Made by a program: the position numbers and the translations under genes. From the NCBI GenBank assembly GCA_963797565.1, contig CAWCPM010000007.1, positions 1-64,000 on the forward strand: a stretch of DNA of 64,000 nt, read 5' to 3'. Positions 8,401-17,871 of this stretch are shown one piece after another. This stretch comes from JAICYJ01 sp963797565. GTDB taxonomy: Bacteria; Actinomycetota; Thermoleophilia; Gaiellales; JAICJC01. Under the pieces are notes generated by a model. The model made no database searches, had not been told where the DNA came from, and saw only the letters and a program-made list of their open reading frames with translations. The stretch's first letter is position 1. The number at the start of each line of letters is the position of its first letter.

Positions 8401-9739
8401 CGCAGCACACCACCACGACCTCGGCCCCGACGTCCGGTTCGTCTACCTGACCATGGTCGACAATGCTGGCATCACCCGGCTCAAGATGATCCCGGCGAGG
8501 CGCCTGCCGGTAGTCGCCGAGCGGGGTGTGGGCATATCCAGCCTGATGGGGATCTTCACCATCGACGACCACGCCGCCTACCTGCCCGGTCGTGAGGGGC
8601 TCGAGAACCCTTCCGGCGATATCCGCATGGTGCCCGACATGTCTGCGGCGGTGAGGCTGAGTGGGGACCACGGCCTGGCTTGGGCGCCGGTCGACCAGAT
8701 CAATCAGAATGGCGAGCCGACCACAACTTGCCAGCGGACATTCTTGCGTCACATGCGAGATGCGGCGCTGGCCGACGGCCTCAGCTTCAAGTTCGCGTTC
8801 GAGGTCGAGTTCACCCTTCTGTCCCGTGAGCGCTCCCTACGGACATGGCCCGCGTTCAGCGCCGCTGGACTGCTCGAGGTCGAGGGCTTCGCGACCGCCC
8901 TTGTCAGGGCCTGCGAGGAGCAGGGGCTCGAGGTGGACCAGTTCCAGGCCGAGGCCGGGCCTGGCCAGTTCGAGATCGCCATCGCCGCCGCGGATCCGCT
9001 GGCGGCGGCCGATCGCTACGTCGTGCTCCGCCAAACCATCCGCCGGATCGCTGCCGCCCACGGCTTCGAGGTGTCGTTCGCTCCGGCGATGGCGGCGTCG
9101 GAGGCGCTCGGCAACGGTTGTCACATCCACTGGAGCATCTGGCGCGACGGCAGCAATCTGCTCGCTGAGGGCGACCTGCCCGGCGGTCTCACCGCCGAGG
9201 GCGCGGCGGCCGCGGCTGGCGTGCTCGAGCGACTGCACGAGACCTGCGCGATCTTCGCGCCCAGTGTGTCTAGCTACCAGCGCCTGCAGCCGGGGCACTG
9301 GTGCGGCGCATACACCGTCTGGGGCATCGACAACCGAGAGGCCGCCCTGCGCCTGTCGCGGGGAATGTGGAGTGCCGTTTCGAGCGGGGCTAACTTCGAG
9401 GTGAAGCCGCCCGACGGCGCCGCGAACCCGTACTTGGCGGCGGGCGTGGTTATCGCGGCCGCGCGGGACGGTATACGGCGCGCTCTGACTCTGCCGCCCG
9501 CTGTGCAAGCCGATCCGGGCACCCTCGCCGACGAGGAGCGGGAAGCCCTCGGTGCGAGGCGGCTCCCGGCCGAACTGTCCGAGGCCGCTGACGCGCTGGC
9601 CGACTCGGTGTTCGCGCGGGATGTGCTGGGCGCGGACCTGCACGACGCTTTCGTCGCCACGCGGCGCAGCGAGTGGGACACGCTCAACGAGCTCGACCGC
9701 TCCGCGCTAATCGATTTCCACGAGCTTCGTTACGGATAG
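8393..9739 (+). CDS. Glutamine-synthetase-like ligase (gamma-glutamylamide type)
   Basis: The product is 448 aa from a GTG. Glutamine synthetase landmarks are present: FEVEFTLL, AGPGQFEIAI, GNGCHIHWS for the ATP/metal site, and ANFEVKPPDGAANPYLA near the C-terminus. The family includes PuuA, IpuC and FluG-type enzymes that join glutamate to an amine other than ammonia. Its position among catabolic genes and a permease argues for gamma-glutamylation of an amine rather than nitrogen assimilation. No adenylylation region typical of GlnA is seen. An amidohydrolase of the kind fused to the GS domain in FluG lies two genes downstream. Confidence 0.82.
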   Translation: MADAAHHHDLGPDVRFVYLTMVDNAGITRLKMIPARRLPVVAERGVGISSLMGIFTIDDHAAYLPGREGLENPSGDIRMVPDMSAAVRLSGDHGLAWAPVDQINQNGEPTTTCQRTFLRHMRDAALADGLSFKFAFEVEFTLLSRERSLRTWPAFSAAGLLEVEGFATALVRACEEQGLEVDQFQAEAGPGQFEIAIAAADPLAAADRYVVLRQTIRRIAAAHGFEVSFAPAMAASEALGNGCHIHWSIWRDGSNLLAEGDLPGGLTAEGAAAAAGVLERLHETCAIFAPSVSSYQRLQPGHWCGAYTVWGIDNREAALRLSRGMWSAVSSGANFEVKPPDGAANPYLAAGVVIAAARDGIRRALTLPPAVQADPGTLADEEREALGARRLPAELSEAADALADSVFARDVLGADLHDAFVATRRSEWDTLNELDRSALIDFHELRYG

Positions 9740-9787
9740 CTGCATGCACAGATTCCCACCCACACCGAGTCGCAGGAGGGCGATCAC

Positions 9788-11275
9788 ATGAGCACTTCGA
9801 ACGCAACAGAGCCGCACCCCGTAGGCCAGCGCGGCGGGCTGCGGCGAAACCTGACTATCTGGGGAGCGGTGGGTGTGGCGTTGGGCCTGATGGCGCCGAG
9901 CCTTGCGATCAACCTCAATCCCCAGGCGCCCGCCCTGCACGTCGGCCGTGCCGTACCGCTGGTGTTCCTGTTGGCGGTGGTGGGCGTGATGCTGGTCGCC
10001 TACGGGTTCATCCGGCTCTGTCAGAGCTTCCACCACGCCGGCTCGGTCTACGCCTTTATCGGCGTCACCGTCGGCCCACGGGCGGGGTTTGTCGCAGGCT
10101 GGACGCTGCTGGGCACGTACCTCGCCTACACAGCCACATCGGTGGCCGCGTTCGGCCTGTTCGCACAGCAGTTCTGCATCTCTACGGGCATCTGGGACAG
10201 CGCCAGCTGGATCCCGTTCTCGCTGCTGGCCTACATCACGATCTGGGTGCTGGCCGCCAACGAGGCCCGCTTCAGCACACGCACCCTGATCACGATCGAG
10301 ACGATCACGGTCACGCTGATCCTGATCGTGGCGATCACGATCTTCGCCAAGCTGATCGGCGGCACGCCGCCCGGCAACCAGTCGTTTACGTGGAGCGTGT
10401 TCCAGCTGCCGTCCGGCGTCGCGTATGGGGCGCTTTTCTTCTCGCTGACGTTCGGCTTCCTCTCGTTCGCAGGATTTGAGGGCGCCTCGACGATGGGTGA
10501 GGAGACCGCAGATCCGACCAAAGCGATTCCGCTTGCAATCTTCGGCTGCGTCGTCTTCGCGGGCATCTTCTACGTGTTCGTGAGCATGGCCGAGACGATG
10601 GGCTTCGGCACCGACGCGGCCGGCGTGACCGCGTTCACGTCGTCTGGCAACCTGATGGGCGACCTGGCCAAGACCTACGTCGGGTCTGGGGTCGGCGACG
10701 TGATCACCCTGGGTGTCGCCTTCAGTGCGCTCAGCTCGTGCCTGGCGAGCGCCATCGGAGGCTCGCGGCTGCTGTTCGCGTTCTCCCGTGACGGCGCTTT
10801 TGGCGGCACGCTGGGGCGGACATCGAACCGCACCGGCGCGCCCACGGCGGCGCTGGTGGCGGTTATGGCGGTCGTCGCGATCGAGGTGTTCGGTCTACGA
10901 CTGGTCGCCACCACCAGCGTCATCGACATCTTCTTCTGGACGGCCACGATGGGCACGCTGGCACTCCTGGTTTGCTACGTGATATCTACCTTCGGCGCCA
11001 TGCGCTACCTGTTCTTCGGCAAGGTCAAGCGGGTGGCTCAGTGGGAGATCGTGATCCCAATCGCGGCGGTGCTGTTCCTGTTCTACACGCTGTACCGCAA
11101 CGTGTATCCGGTGCCGGCCTGGCCGTACAACCTGTTCCCCTACATCGTCGCCGCCTGGGTACTGCTGGCCGTGATCGCGGTCTACGCGATCCCCGGCTTC
11201 GCACGCACCATCGGTGATCGGCTACGTGATGAAGACGGGCTGTCCTTCCCCGGCTCGGAGATCGAGCCGTCGTAA
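9788..11275 (+). CDS. APC family amino acid/amine permease
   Basis: The product is a 495 aa integral membrane protein with about 12 hydrophobic segments. The first helix carries the APC-type entry (LTIWGAVGVALGLMAPS), and helices 6-8 include FGFLSFAGFEGASTMGEET, typical of this superfamily. It should import the amine or amino acid used by the operon, probably with protons. The start at 9788 has AGGAGG at 9774-9779. The TAA stop overlaps the ATG of the amidohydrolase gene (TAATG). Confidence 0.87.
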   Translation: MSTSNATEPHPVGQRGGLRRNLTIWGAVGVALGLMAPSLAINLNPQAPALHVGRAVPLVFLLAVVGVMLVAYGFIRLCQSFHHAGSVYAFIGVTVGPRAGFVAGWTLLGTYLAYTATSVAAFGLFAQQFCISTGIWDSASWIPFSLLAYITIWVLAANEARFSTRTLITIETITVTLILIVAITIFAKLIGGTPPGNQSFTWSVFQLPSGVAYGALFFSLTFGFLSFAGFEGASTMGEETADPTKAIPLAIFGCVVFAGIFYVFVSMAETMGFGTDAAGVTAFTSSGNLMGDLAKTYVGSGVGDVITLGVAFSALSSCLASAIGGSRLLFAFSRDGAFGGTLGRTSNRTGAPTAALVAVMAVVAIEVFGLRLVATTSVIDIFFWTATMGTLALLVCYVISTFGAMRYLFFGKVKRVAQWEIVIPIAAVLFLFYTLYRNVYPVPAWPYNLFPYIVAAWVLLAVIAVYAIPGFARTIGDRLRDEDGLSFPGSEIEPS

Positions 11276-12459
11276 TGGAGCAGCAGCCGGTCAGCCTCGC
11301 GAACGAGTACGTCGTCGACGCGCACAGCCACGGCTTCAGGCTCAGCGACCTGCTGAGCCGCCCGCCGGGCGAAATGCTCGATCGCATCACCATGCTGGGA
11401 GCCTGCCTGATCTCCTCGGGCGGCCTCGATCCGGACGACCTGCCCTTCCTTCGCGAGCTCACAGACTCCGATCCGCTGAGCATGGTCTGTCGGATGCGAC
11501 TGTCCGAGCTGCTCGAATGCGAGCCCACGCGGGAGGCGGTGTCGGAGGCGCGCAGGGAGGCCCTGTCCGCCGACGGCACCGCCTACCTGCGCCGGCTATG
11601 GGACCACGCCGGCATCCGCGGGCTGGTTGTAGACGACGGGTATCCGCTGCCGCGGGTGGATCCCGTCGAGATGGCCCAGGAAGCGGATATCCCGGTACAC
11701 CGGGTTGTCCGAATCGAGCCGCTGATCGCCGACATCCGCGAGCGCGTCGCCACCTACGCGGAGTTGGAGGACGCGCTCTCGGCGGAGCTGGAATCGGCAT
11801 GCACAACCGGCAAGGCGGTCGCCATCAAGTCGGTGATTGCGTACCGCACCGGCCTGGACGTGGCCGAGTGGCCGCGCGACGAAGTCACGAGCAGCTACCG
11901 GCGGTGGGCGGAGGGGGGCTTCCCGGAAACGCGCGAGTTGGCGAAGCCTGCGCGGGACGCCCTGCTGTGGCGGACGCTTGACGTGGCCAAGCGGCTCGGG
12001 CGCCCGGTGCACATCCATTGCGGCGGCGGCGACCCGAGCGTGGTGCTGGCTCACGCGCGGCCGAAGGACCTGTTCCCGGTACTCGACAGGCACCGCGACC
12101 AGCCGATCGTTCTCATCCACTCGGGCTGGCCGTGGCTTGAGGAGGGCGCGTACGTCGCCTCGATCCTGCCCCGCGTCTACCTGGAGACCTCGATCAACAC
12201 AGCCTGGTCCTCGCTGATCATGGATCAGAAGCTCGAGGCGATCATGGGCATCGCACCGACCGCCAAGATCATGTTCGGCTCAGATGAGTCGACCGAGCCC
12301 GAGTTGGCCTGGATCTCCGCGATCACCACGCGCGAGGCGCTCGAGCGGGTGCTGGGCAACGCCGTCCGCAGGCGTTGGATGACGGTCGAGGACGCGCTCC
12401 GTGTCGGGCGGGGCATCCTCGCGAAGAACTGTGAGCGCTTGCACGGCCTGGATGCGTGA
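11275..12459 (+). CDS. Amidohydrolase (amidohydrolase 2 / FluG N-domain type)
   Basis: The product is a 394 aa TIM-barrel hydrolase. Metal-site motifs occur in order: DAHSHGF (H-x-H, about residue 16), a Lys in AIKSVIAYR, VHIHCGGGD, VLIHSGWPW and the late Asp in GSDES. This pattern matches the amidohydrolase-related family found fused to glutamine-synthetase-like domains in fungal FluG and plant nodulin/GS proteins; here the two domains are separate genes of one operon. It probably hydrolyses an amide or decarboxylates a small acid in the pathway. The exact reaction is unknown. Confidence 0.8.
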   Translation: MEQQPVSLANEYVVDAHSHGFRLSDLLSRPPGEMLDRITMLGACLISSGGLDPDDLPFLRELTDSDPLSMVCRMRLSELLECEPTREAVSEARREALSADGTAYLRRLWDHAGIRGLVVDDGYPLPRVDPVEMAQEADIPVHRVVRIEPLIADIRERVATYAELEDALSAELESACTTGKAVAIKSVIAYRTGLDVAEWPRDEVTSSYRRWAEGGFPETRELAKPARDALLWRTLDVAKRLGRPVHIHCGGGDPSVVLAHARPKDLFPVLDRHRDQPIVLIHSGWPWLEEGAYVASILPRVYLETSINTAWSSLIMDQKLEAIMGIAPTAKIMFGSDESTEPELAWISAITTREALERVLGNAVRRRWMTVEDALRVGRGILAKNCERLHGLDA

Positions 12460-12483
12460 GCGGAGACGAAAGGACATGATCTG

Positions 12484-14058
12484 ATGGCAGGAGTGGAGGT
12501 ACAGCGCCGATCGTGGGACGTGGTCGTGGTCGGCGGCGGCCACAATGGCCTGGTCGCGGCCGCATACCTTGGACGTGCCGGCCTGTCGGTGCTGGTGCTG
12601 GAGCGGCTCGACGCCCTAGGCGGCGCGACCTCGTCGCAGGAGGTGTTTCGAGGCGTGGGCGCCCGTCTGTCCCGGTACTCATATCTGATTAGCGTGCTGC
12701 CGCCCAAGGTCATAAACGAACTGGGGCTGCGCCTCGACCTGCGGCGCCGCCGCATCGCCGCCTGCGCGCCCTACGTGGAGGAGGGCGAGCAGCGAGCACT
12801 GGTGCTCTCGAACATCGACCCGGACGCGTCGCGGGCATCCCTGGAGCAGCTGGGCGGCCGGGCCACCGTGCGCGCCGTCGAGCGCTTCGAGGCGATGCAG
12901 CGCGAATACCACCGGCTGATGGCGCCGAGCCTGACCGAGCCGCTACGCACCCGATCCCAGTGGAAGGCGTCGCTGGACACGGCCGAGGCCCGGGAGGTGT
13001 GGGACGCGTTCGTGGAGAACCCACTGGGCGAGGTGCTGGAGGAGGTGATCGACGACGATCTCGTCCGTGGCCTGATCCTGACCGACGCCAAGACCGGCGT
13101 GTTCACGGAGGCACACGACCCGTCGCTGCTGCAGAACAGGATCTTCGCCTACCACGGGACCGGCGACTGGAACGTCCCGGTCGGCGGTATGGGATCGCTG
13201 GTGTCGGAGCTGTCGCGTGTGGCGGCCGAGTCCGGCGTGGTCTCCATGACGGATGCGACGGTCGAGCGGATCCACCCGGGGAAGGATCGCCATACGATCG
13301 AGTTTGCGCTGTCTGGGCATCCGATGCAGGTCGAGGCGACCTGGGTGCTGGTGAACGCCGGCCCGCAGACGCTCGCGGCTATGTTTGACCGCCCGCACCG
13401 GCCCAAGGACGAGGATGAGGGCGCTGTGGTCAAGGCGAACATGCTGCTGCGGCGACTGCCACGGCTGAAGTGTGGAATCGATCCGCGGGATGCGTTCGCA
13501 GGCACCTTCCGCATCAACGAGCGCTACTCCGAGATGCAGTCCGCTCACGCCCAGCTGGCGGACGGACAGATACCGGACCGCCCCCCGGCCGAGGTCTACT
13601 GCCACACGCTGACCGACCCTTCGATCCTCAGCCCCGGTCTGCGCGAGACCGGCTGCCACACACTGACGCTGTTCGGCTACGACATCCCCTACCACCTTGC
13701 CGAGCGCGGCGGCGCAGAGTTCGGCCCGCAGATCTGGCAGCGCTACGTTTCTGGTCTGAACGAGATGCTGGATGAACCATTTGAAGACTGCTTGGCGCAC
13801 GACATTGATGGCAGGCCCTGCCTCGAGGTTAAGACCGCCGTGGATCTGGAGCGCATCCTCGGGTTGGATCGAGGCAACATCTTCCACAAGGCTATGACCT
13901 GGTTCTTTACCGACGACGAGGCTGAGGCGGGTTCCTGGGGCGTCGCCACCGACGTTCCCCGGGTCTACCGCGCAGGATCCAGCGCGTCGCGGGGCGGCGC
14001 GGTCAGCGGCATCCCCGGTCATAGCGCTGCCCAGCAGGTGCTGGCCGACCGCGGGTGA
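12484..14058 (+). CDS. FAD-dependent oxidoreductase (phytoene-desaturase/PYROXD2-like)
   Basis: The product is 524 aa. The N-terminal dinucleotide fold is clear (VVVVGGGHNGLVAAAYL, about residues 17-33), followed by LVLERLDALGGAT. The C-terminal flavin segment reads VYRAGSSASRGGAVSGIPG. The mid region has PVGGMGSLVSELSRV, typical of the NAD(P)/FAD oxidoreductases related to phytoene desaturase. In this operon it could oxidise an amine or a C-N or C-C bond of the substrate; carotenoid genes are absent nearby. Its stop overlaps the next start (GTGA). Confidence 0.84.
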   Translation: MAGVEVQRRSWDVVVVGGGHNGLVAAAYLGRAGLSVLVLERLDALGGATSSQEVFRGVGARLSRYSYLISVLPPKVINELGLRLDLRRRRIAACAPYVEEGEQRALVLSNIDPDASRASLEQLGGRATVRAVERFEAMQREYHRLMAPSLTEPLRTRSQWKASLDTAEAREVWDAFVENPLGEVLEEVIDDDLVRGLILTDAKTGVFTEAHDPSLLQNRIFAYHGTGDWNVPVGGMGSLVSELSRVAAESGVVSMTDATVERIHPGKDRHTIEFALSGHPMQVEATWVLVNAGPQTLAAMFDRPHRPKDEDEGAVVKANMLLRRLPRLKCGIDPRDAFAGTFRINERYSEMQSAHAQLADGQIPDRPPAEVYCHTLTDPSILSPGLRETGCHTLTLFGYDIPYHLAERGGAEFGPQIWQRYVSGLNEMLDEPFEDCLAHDIDGRPCLEVKTAVDLERILGLDRGNIFHKAMTWFFTDDEAEAGSWGVATDVPRVYRAGSSASRGGAVSGIPGHSAAQQVLADRG

Positions 14059-16985
14059 GCGGTGGGCCGGTCAGCGTGGGAGTCGCCGCGCCGCCACCGG
14101 TCGCGGTGGAGGAGGCCGCGGCGATTGCGGCGAGCCTGTGGGGCCTGACTGGGGAGGTGAAGCCGCTACCCAGCGAACGCGACCAGAACTTCCTGATCGC
14201 ATCGGGCGCCGATCGCCATGTCCTCAAGATCGCCAACCCGGTCGAGCAGCGCGCGATGCTGGCAGCGCAGAATGCCGTGATGATGCGGATCGCCGCCAGC
14301 ACGCCGGGGCTCGTCCAGGAGCCGCTTCCGACGCTGGATGACGATCTGTTGACGAGCACCACCATCGCCGGCGGGCAGCGGTTCGTGCGGATGCTGACCT
14401 ACCTGCCGGGCAAGCCCCTGGGAGACCTGCGGTGGCAGCCACCGGGGCTGCTGCACAGTGTGGGAGCGGCGATGGCCCGCGTCGACGAGGCGCTGGACGG
14501 CCACGACGATGACGCCTTCCACCGTCACTTCTATTGGGATCTCGAGCACGCCGCATCGATCATCGCCGATGGCCTCGATCTGGTCGAGGACGAGGAGTTG
14601 GGGACGCTGGTTGGCGGTTTCCTCGAGCGCTTCCAGGCCGAGGTAACGCCAAGGCTGGCCAACCTCCGTACCGGCCTGATTCACGGCGACCCCAACGAGT
14701 ACAACCTTCTAGTCGGCGACAGTCGGCTCGAGATCTCGGGCGTGCTCGACCTGGGTGACATGGTCTGGAGCCGCATCGTCTACGACCCCGCAATCGCTGC
14801 CGCCTATGCGATCACCGGCGGCGACGATCCGCTGGGCGCGGTGCTGGCGGTGGCCGCCGGCTACCACGCGGTGCGACCGCTCGAGGCGGAGGAGTTGGCC
14901 CTGCTCCACGCGCTTGCCTGTGCACGCCTATGCCAGAGCGTCTGCGTGGCGGCGGTGCAGCAGCGCCGGGATCCGTCCAACCAGTACCTGAGCGTCAGCC
15001 AGCGGCGCATCCGGGCGACGCTGCCCGATGCGCTCGCGATCCCGTTCCGCCTGGCCGAGTACGCCCTCCGCAACGCGTGCGGAATGCCCGCGATCGAGCG
15101 TGGCGCCGAGGTCGGGGCCTGGATGGCCGAGCATGTACTACCGGTCGTGGAGCCGCCGGCTGAGTGGGGGGTGCCTGACCTCAGCCCCGGCGCGACCGAC
15201 GCCGGGCGGCCGCCGGGACCGTGGTCAGCCGGCCGCCACGACGAGCCGCGGTTGGTTCCACCCGCGACGCGCGGGACGATCACCGGCATCCATCCCACCG
15301 TCCATCTCGGCACGGATATGGGCGTACCGGCCGGCACCGCCATCCTGGCGCCGATTGACGGCACCGTGATCGGGGCGGCGGCCGAGGCTGACGAGCCGAC
15401 CATCGTGCTCGAGCACGCGACGCCGCTCGGCGGCGTTTACACGATCTACCGCGGCCTCGATCCAGACTCCGTCGTGAGCATCACTCCAGGGACGACGATC
15501 AGCCAGGGCGCGGCGGTCGGCACCGCCGGCCCGGCCGGCCTCGTGCAGCTCCAACTCGTGCTCGACCTGCTCGATATGGGAACAGCGTTCCCGGCGCTGG
15601 TGCCGGCGCCGCGGCGGACTGTGTGGTCGGCCGTGAGCCCCGACCCGAGCTCTCTGCTGGGGCTGCCGGCCGGGTCATTGACCGCCGCCGATGTCGGAGG
15701 CAAGGCCACGCTGCGACGCCGCCGGGCGGTGATCAGCAGCAGCCTTTCGGTCTCTTACCGCGACCCGCTCAAGATGGTGCGCGGAGAGGGCTGCTACCTG
15801 ATCGACGAGACCGGGCGCAGGTACCTGGACTGCGTCAACAATGTCGCGCACGTCGGCCACTCGAATCCACGGGTGGTCGCCGCATTGACAGAGCAGGCAA
15901 CGGTGCTGAACACGAATGCGAGATACCTGCACGACGCAATCGTCGAGTACGCCGAGCAACTTGGCGCACGTCTCCCCGGGGAGCTCTCGATGTGCTTTTT
16001 CATGAACTCGGGCAGCGAGGCCAACGATCTCGCCTTGCGTATCGCGCGCACTGTCACGGGTCGGCGGGACGTGCTCACGCTGGAGGGCGCCTACCACGGC
16101 AACTCCCAGACCGACATCGACGTCAGCCCCTACAAGTATCGGGGGCCGGGGGGTGCGGGGCGCGCGGCCTGGGTCCACGAGGTACCCACACCTGACTCCT
16201 ATCGGGGGCTGCACCCTGGGTTTACGGCCGAGTCCGGGGCGGCCTACGCGCGTGAGCTCGAAGGCGTTCTTGCCGCGCTCGACCAGCAGGAGCGCCGGCC
16301 AGCGGCTTTCATCTGCGAGCCGATCATGAGCTGCGCGGGGCAGATCGAGCCGCCGCCGACATTCCTGGCACGCTCTTTCGACGCGGTCCGGGCGGCGGGG
16401 GGCGTCTGCATCGCCGACGAGGTGCAGGTCGGTTTCGGCCGCGTCGGCGACGCGTTCTGGGCATTCGAGACGCAGGGCGTCACGCCCGACATCGTGACCC
16501 TCGGCAAACCGATCGGAAACGGCCACCCAATGGCGGCGGTGGTGACGACCCCGGCGATCGCCGCAGCGTTTGCAAACGGCATGGAGTACTTCAGCACGTT
16601 CGGCGGAAACCCGGTATCGGCCGCGGTCGGCCTGGCGGTGCTTCGCGAGATCGACGAGGCCGGTCTGCAGGCCAACGCCCGCGCGGTGGGTGGAGAGCTG
16701 CTGTCCGGTCTGCGCACGCTTGCGGAGGCGCACCCGGCCATCGGCGATTTCCGCGGCCGCGGCCTGTTCCTCGGGATCGAACTAGTTCGAGATCGGGACA
16801 GCAAGCTGCCGGCCGCGAATGTTGCCGACTACCTCGTCAACCGGCTCCGCGATCAGGGCGTGTTGCTCTCAACAGACGGCCCCGCCCACAACGTGATCAA
16901 GATCAAACCCCCGCTGGTGTTCGGGCGGCGCGAGGCGACGCTCCTGCTAGAGCGGCTCGACGCTGTCCTGGCCGAGCTGGAGTGA
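14055..16985 (+). CDS. Fusion: aminoglycoside/hydroxylysine-kinase-like, M23-like and class III aminotransferase domains
   Basis: The product is 976 aa with three domains. Residues about 20-330 form a kinase of the APH/hydroxylysine-kinase type (HGDPNEYN with catalytic Asp about 212, then VLDLGDM). Residues about 385-530 form an M23-like lysostaphin fold with HLGTD at about 417-421; the second metal motif H-x-H is replaced by Q-L-Q (498-500), so it should not be a peptidase. Residues about 555-976 form a class III PLP enzyme (SGSEANDLALR, DEVQVGFGR, PLP Lys about 818 in TLGKPIGNGHP). Human HYKK and AGXT2L-type phospho-lyases do the equivalent pair of steps: phosphorylate an amino alcohol, then eliminate phosphate and ammonia. 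That is the likely role here. Confidence 0.85.
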   Translation: MSGGPVSVGVAAPPPVAVEEAAAIAASLWGLTGEVKPLPSERDQNFLIASGADRHVLKIANPVEQRAMLAAQNAVMMRIAASTPGLVQEPLPTLDDDLLTSTTIAGGQRFVRMLTYLPGKPLGDLRWQPPGLLHSVGAAMARVDEALDGHDDDAFHRHFYWDLEHAASIIADGLDLVEDEELGTLVGGFLERFQAEVTPRLANLRTGLIHGDPNEYNLLVGDSRLEISGVLDLGDMVWSRIVYDPAIAAAYAITGGDDPLGAVLAVAAGYHAVRPLEAEELALLHALACARLCQSVCVAAVQQRRDPSNQYLSVSQRRIRATLPDALAIPFRLAEYALRNACGMPAIERGAEVGAWMAEHVLPVVEPPAEWGVPDLSPGATDAGRPPGPWSAGRHDEPRLVPPATRGTITGIHPTVHLGTDMGVPAGTAILAPIDGTVIGAAAEADEPTIVLEHATPLGGVYTIYRGLDPDSVVSITPGTTISQGAAVGTAGPAGLVQLQLVLDLLDMGTAFPALVPAPRRTVWSAVSPDPSSLLGLPAGSLTAADVGGKATLRRRRAVISSSLSVSYRDPLKMVRGEGCYLIDETGRRYLDCVNNVAHVGHSNPRVVAALTEQATVLNTNARYLHDAIVEYAEQLGARLPGELSMCFFMNSGSEANDLALRIARTVTGRRDVLTLEGAYHGNSQTDIDVSPYKYRGPGGAGRAAWVHEVPTPDSYRGLHPGFTAESGAAYARELEGVLAALDQQERRPAAFICEPIMSCAGQIEPPPTFLARSFDAVRAAGGVCIADEVQVGFGRVGDAFWAFETQGVTPDIVTLGKPIGNGHPMAAVVTTPAIAAAFANGMEYFSTFGGNPVSAAVGLAVLREIDEAGLQANARAVGGELLSGLRTLAEAHPAIGDFRGRGLFLGIELVRDRDSKLPAANVADYLVNRLRDQGVLLSTDGPAHNVIKIKPPLVFGRREATLLLERLDAVLAELE

Positions 16986-17442
16986 ACCCTCACAGATCCG
17001 CCTAACAACGACAGTGCCCACCATCGCCGAGCTCTGCGAGCCAGGCGCTCGTGGAGGCGCGATGGCGCGGATCGGCGAGCAAACGAACCACTCTTTGCGA
17101 CGCACTTACTGCGCGCCCGCCCACGAGGCCGGCGCGCGCCCAGCACGAGCTCGGCCATGTCGACGCCGCGTTTGAAGCCGCCTCGAGATCTGCGGCACGG
17201 GACCGAAACTCGCTGCCGAACGCGATTTCGAACGAGGGTTCGTAGGCGAGTCCCTAGCGACCTTGCGTCCGGTGGGAGCACGTATAAAGGGCGTTCTGGC
17301 TAGGGACCGTGATGGGGGTTCGTAAGGCCAAGCGGCGGTTTCTCGCCCACGTGCCACCGTTGGGGCGCACCTGAGCAACCCGCTTGGGCAAATGAATGGG
17401 CGACTAGACGATCACGCGCCCGATTTGCCTCTCAGATTTGAG
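16986..17442. other. Intergenic region after the catabolic operon
   Basis: No supported gene lies between the catabolic operon and the tRNA. Reverse-strand frames here are Arg-rich shadows. I found no strong hairpin followed by a T run that would mark an intrinsic terminator. Confidence 0.45.
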
Positions 17443-17516
17443 TCGGGACGGCGAGATTTGAACTCGCGACCCCCTGCTCCCAAAGCAGGTGCGCTACCAG
17501 GCTGCGCCACGTCCCG
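17443..17516 (-). tRNA. tRNA-Pro (TGG anticodon)
   Basis: The reverse strand folds as a cloverleaf. The acceptor stem CGGGACG pairs with CGTCCCG over seven bases, with discriminator A. The D arm has GGTAGCGC, the anticodon stem CCTGC/GCAGG encloses the loop TTTGGGA with anticodon TGG, and the T arm has GAGTTCAAATCTC. The TGG anticodon assigns proline. CCA is not encoded. Confidence 0.95.
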
Positions 17517-17572
17517 TCGCTGATCAGTCTATGCCACGCGTGCGCACAACCCTGCACGCGCCTGGGTGGTCG

Positions 17573-17818
17573 CTACCAGGCCGCGCCGAACTGCTCGGCG
17601 GCGATCCAGCGCGCCTCCGACATCGTCAGCCGCAGCGTGCCCATCGCGGTCACCGCCTCGCCCAGCTCCTCGTCCTCGCGCCAGCCGTCGTGGCCGTACC
17701 GCTCGAACCAGAGATCTCCGCCGCCGCTGATCGCCCGCCACAGCGGGATCTGCGAAGTGTGTTCCTCGACCGCGATCGTGGTCAGGTAGGCGACGCCGCC
17801 GGTGCCGGTGCTGCTCAT
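17573..17818 (-). CDS. Small hypothetical protein
   Basis: This is an 81 aa acidic protein with a balanced composition (ISGGGDLWFERYGHDGW, MSEARWIAAEQFG). The first 30 residues could form beta strands (VAYLTTIAVEEHT). No family is recognised and no signal peptide is evident. It lies 54 bases after the copper operon on the same strand and could be its last member, or stand alone between the operon and the tRNA gene. Confidence 0.55.
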   Translation of the reverse strand: MSSTGTGGVAYLTTIAVEEHTSQIPLWRAISGGGDLWFERYGHDGWREDEELGEAVTAMGTLRLTMSEARWIAAEQFGAAW

Positions 17819-17871
17819 CTCGCAGCTATCGGGATCTCACCGCCGCGACTGTAGCCCCATCGCCCGGTGAT

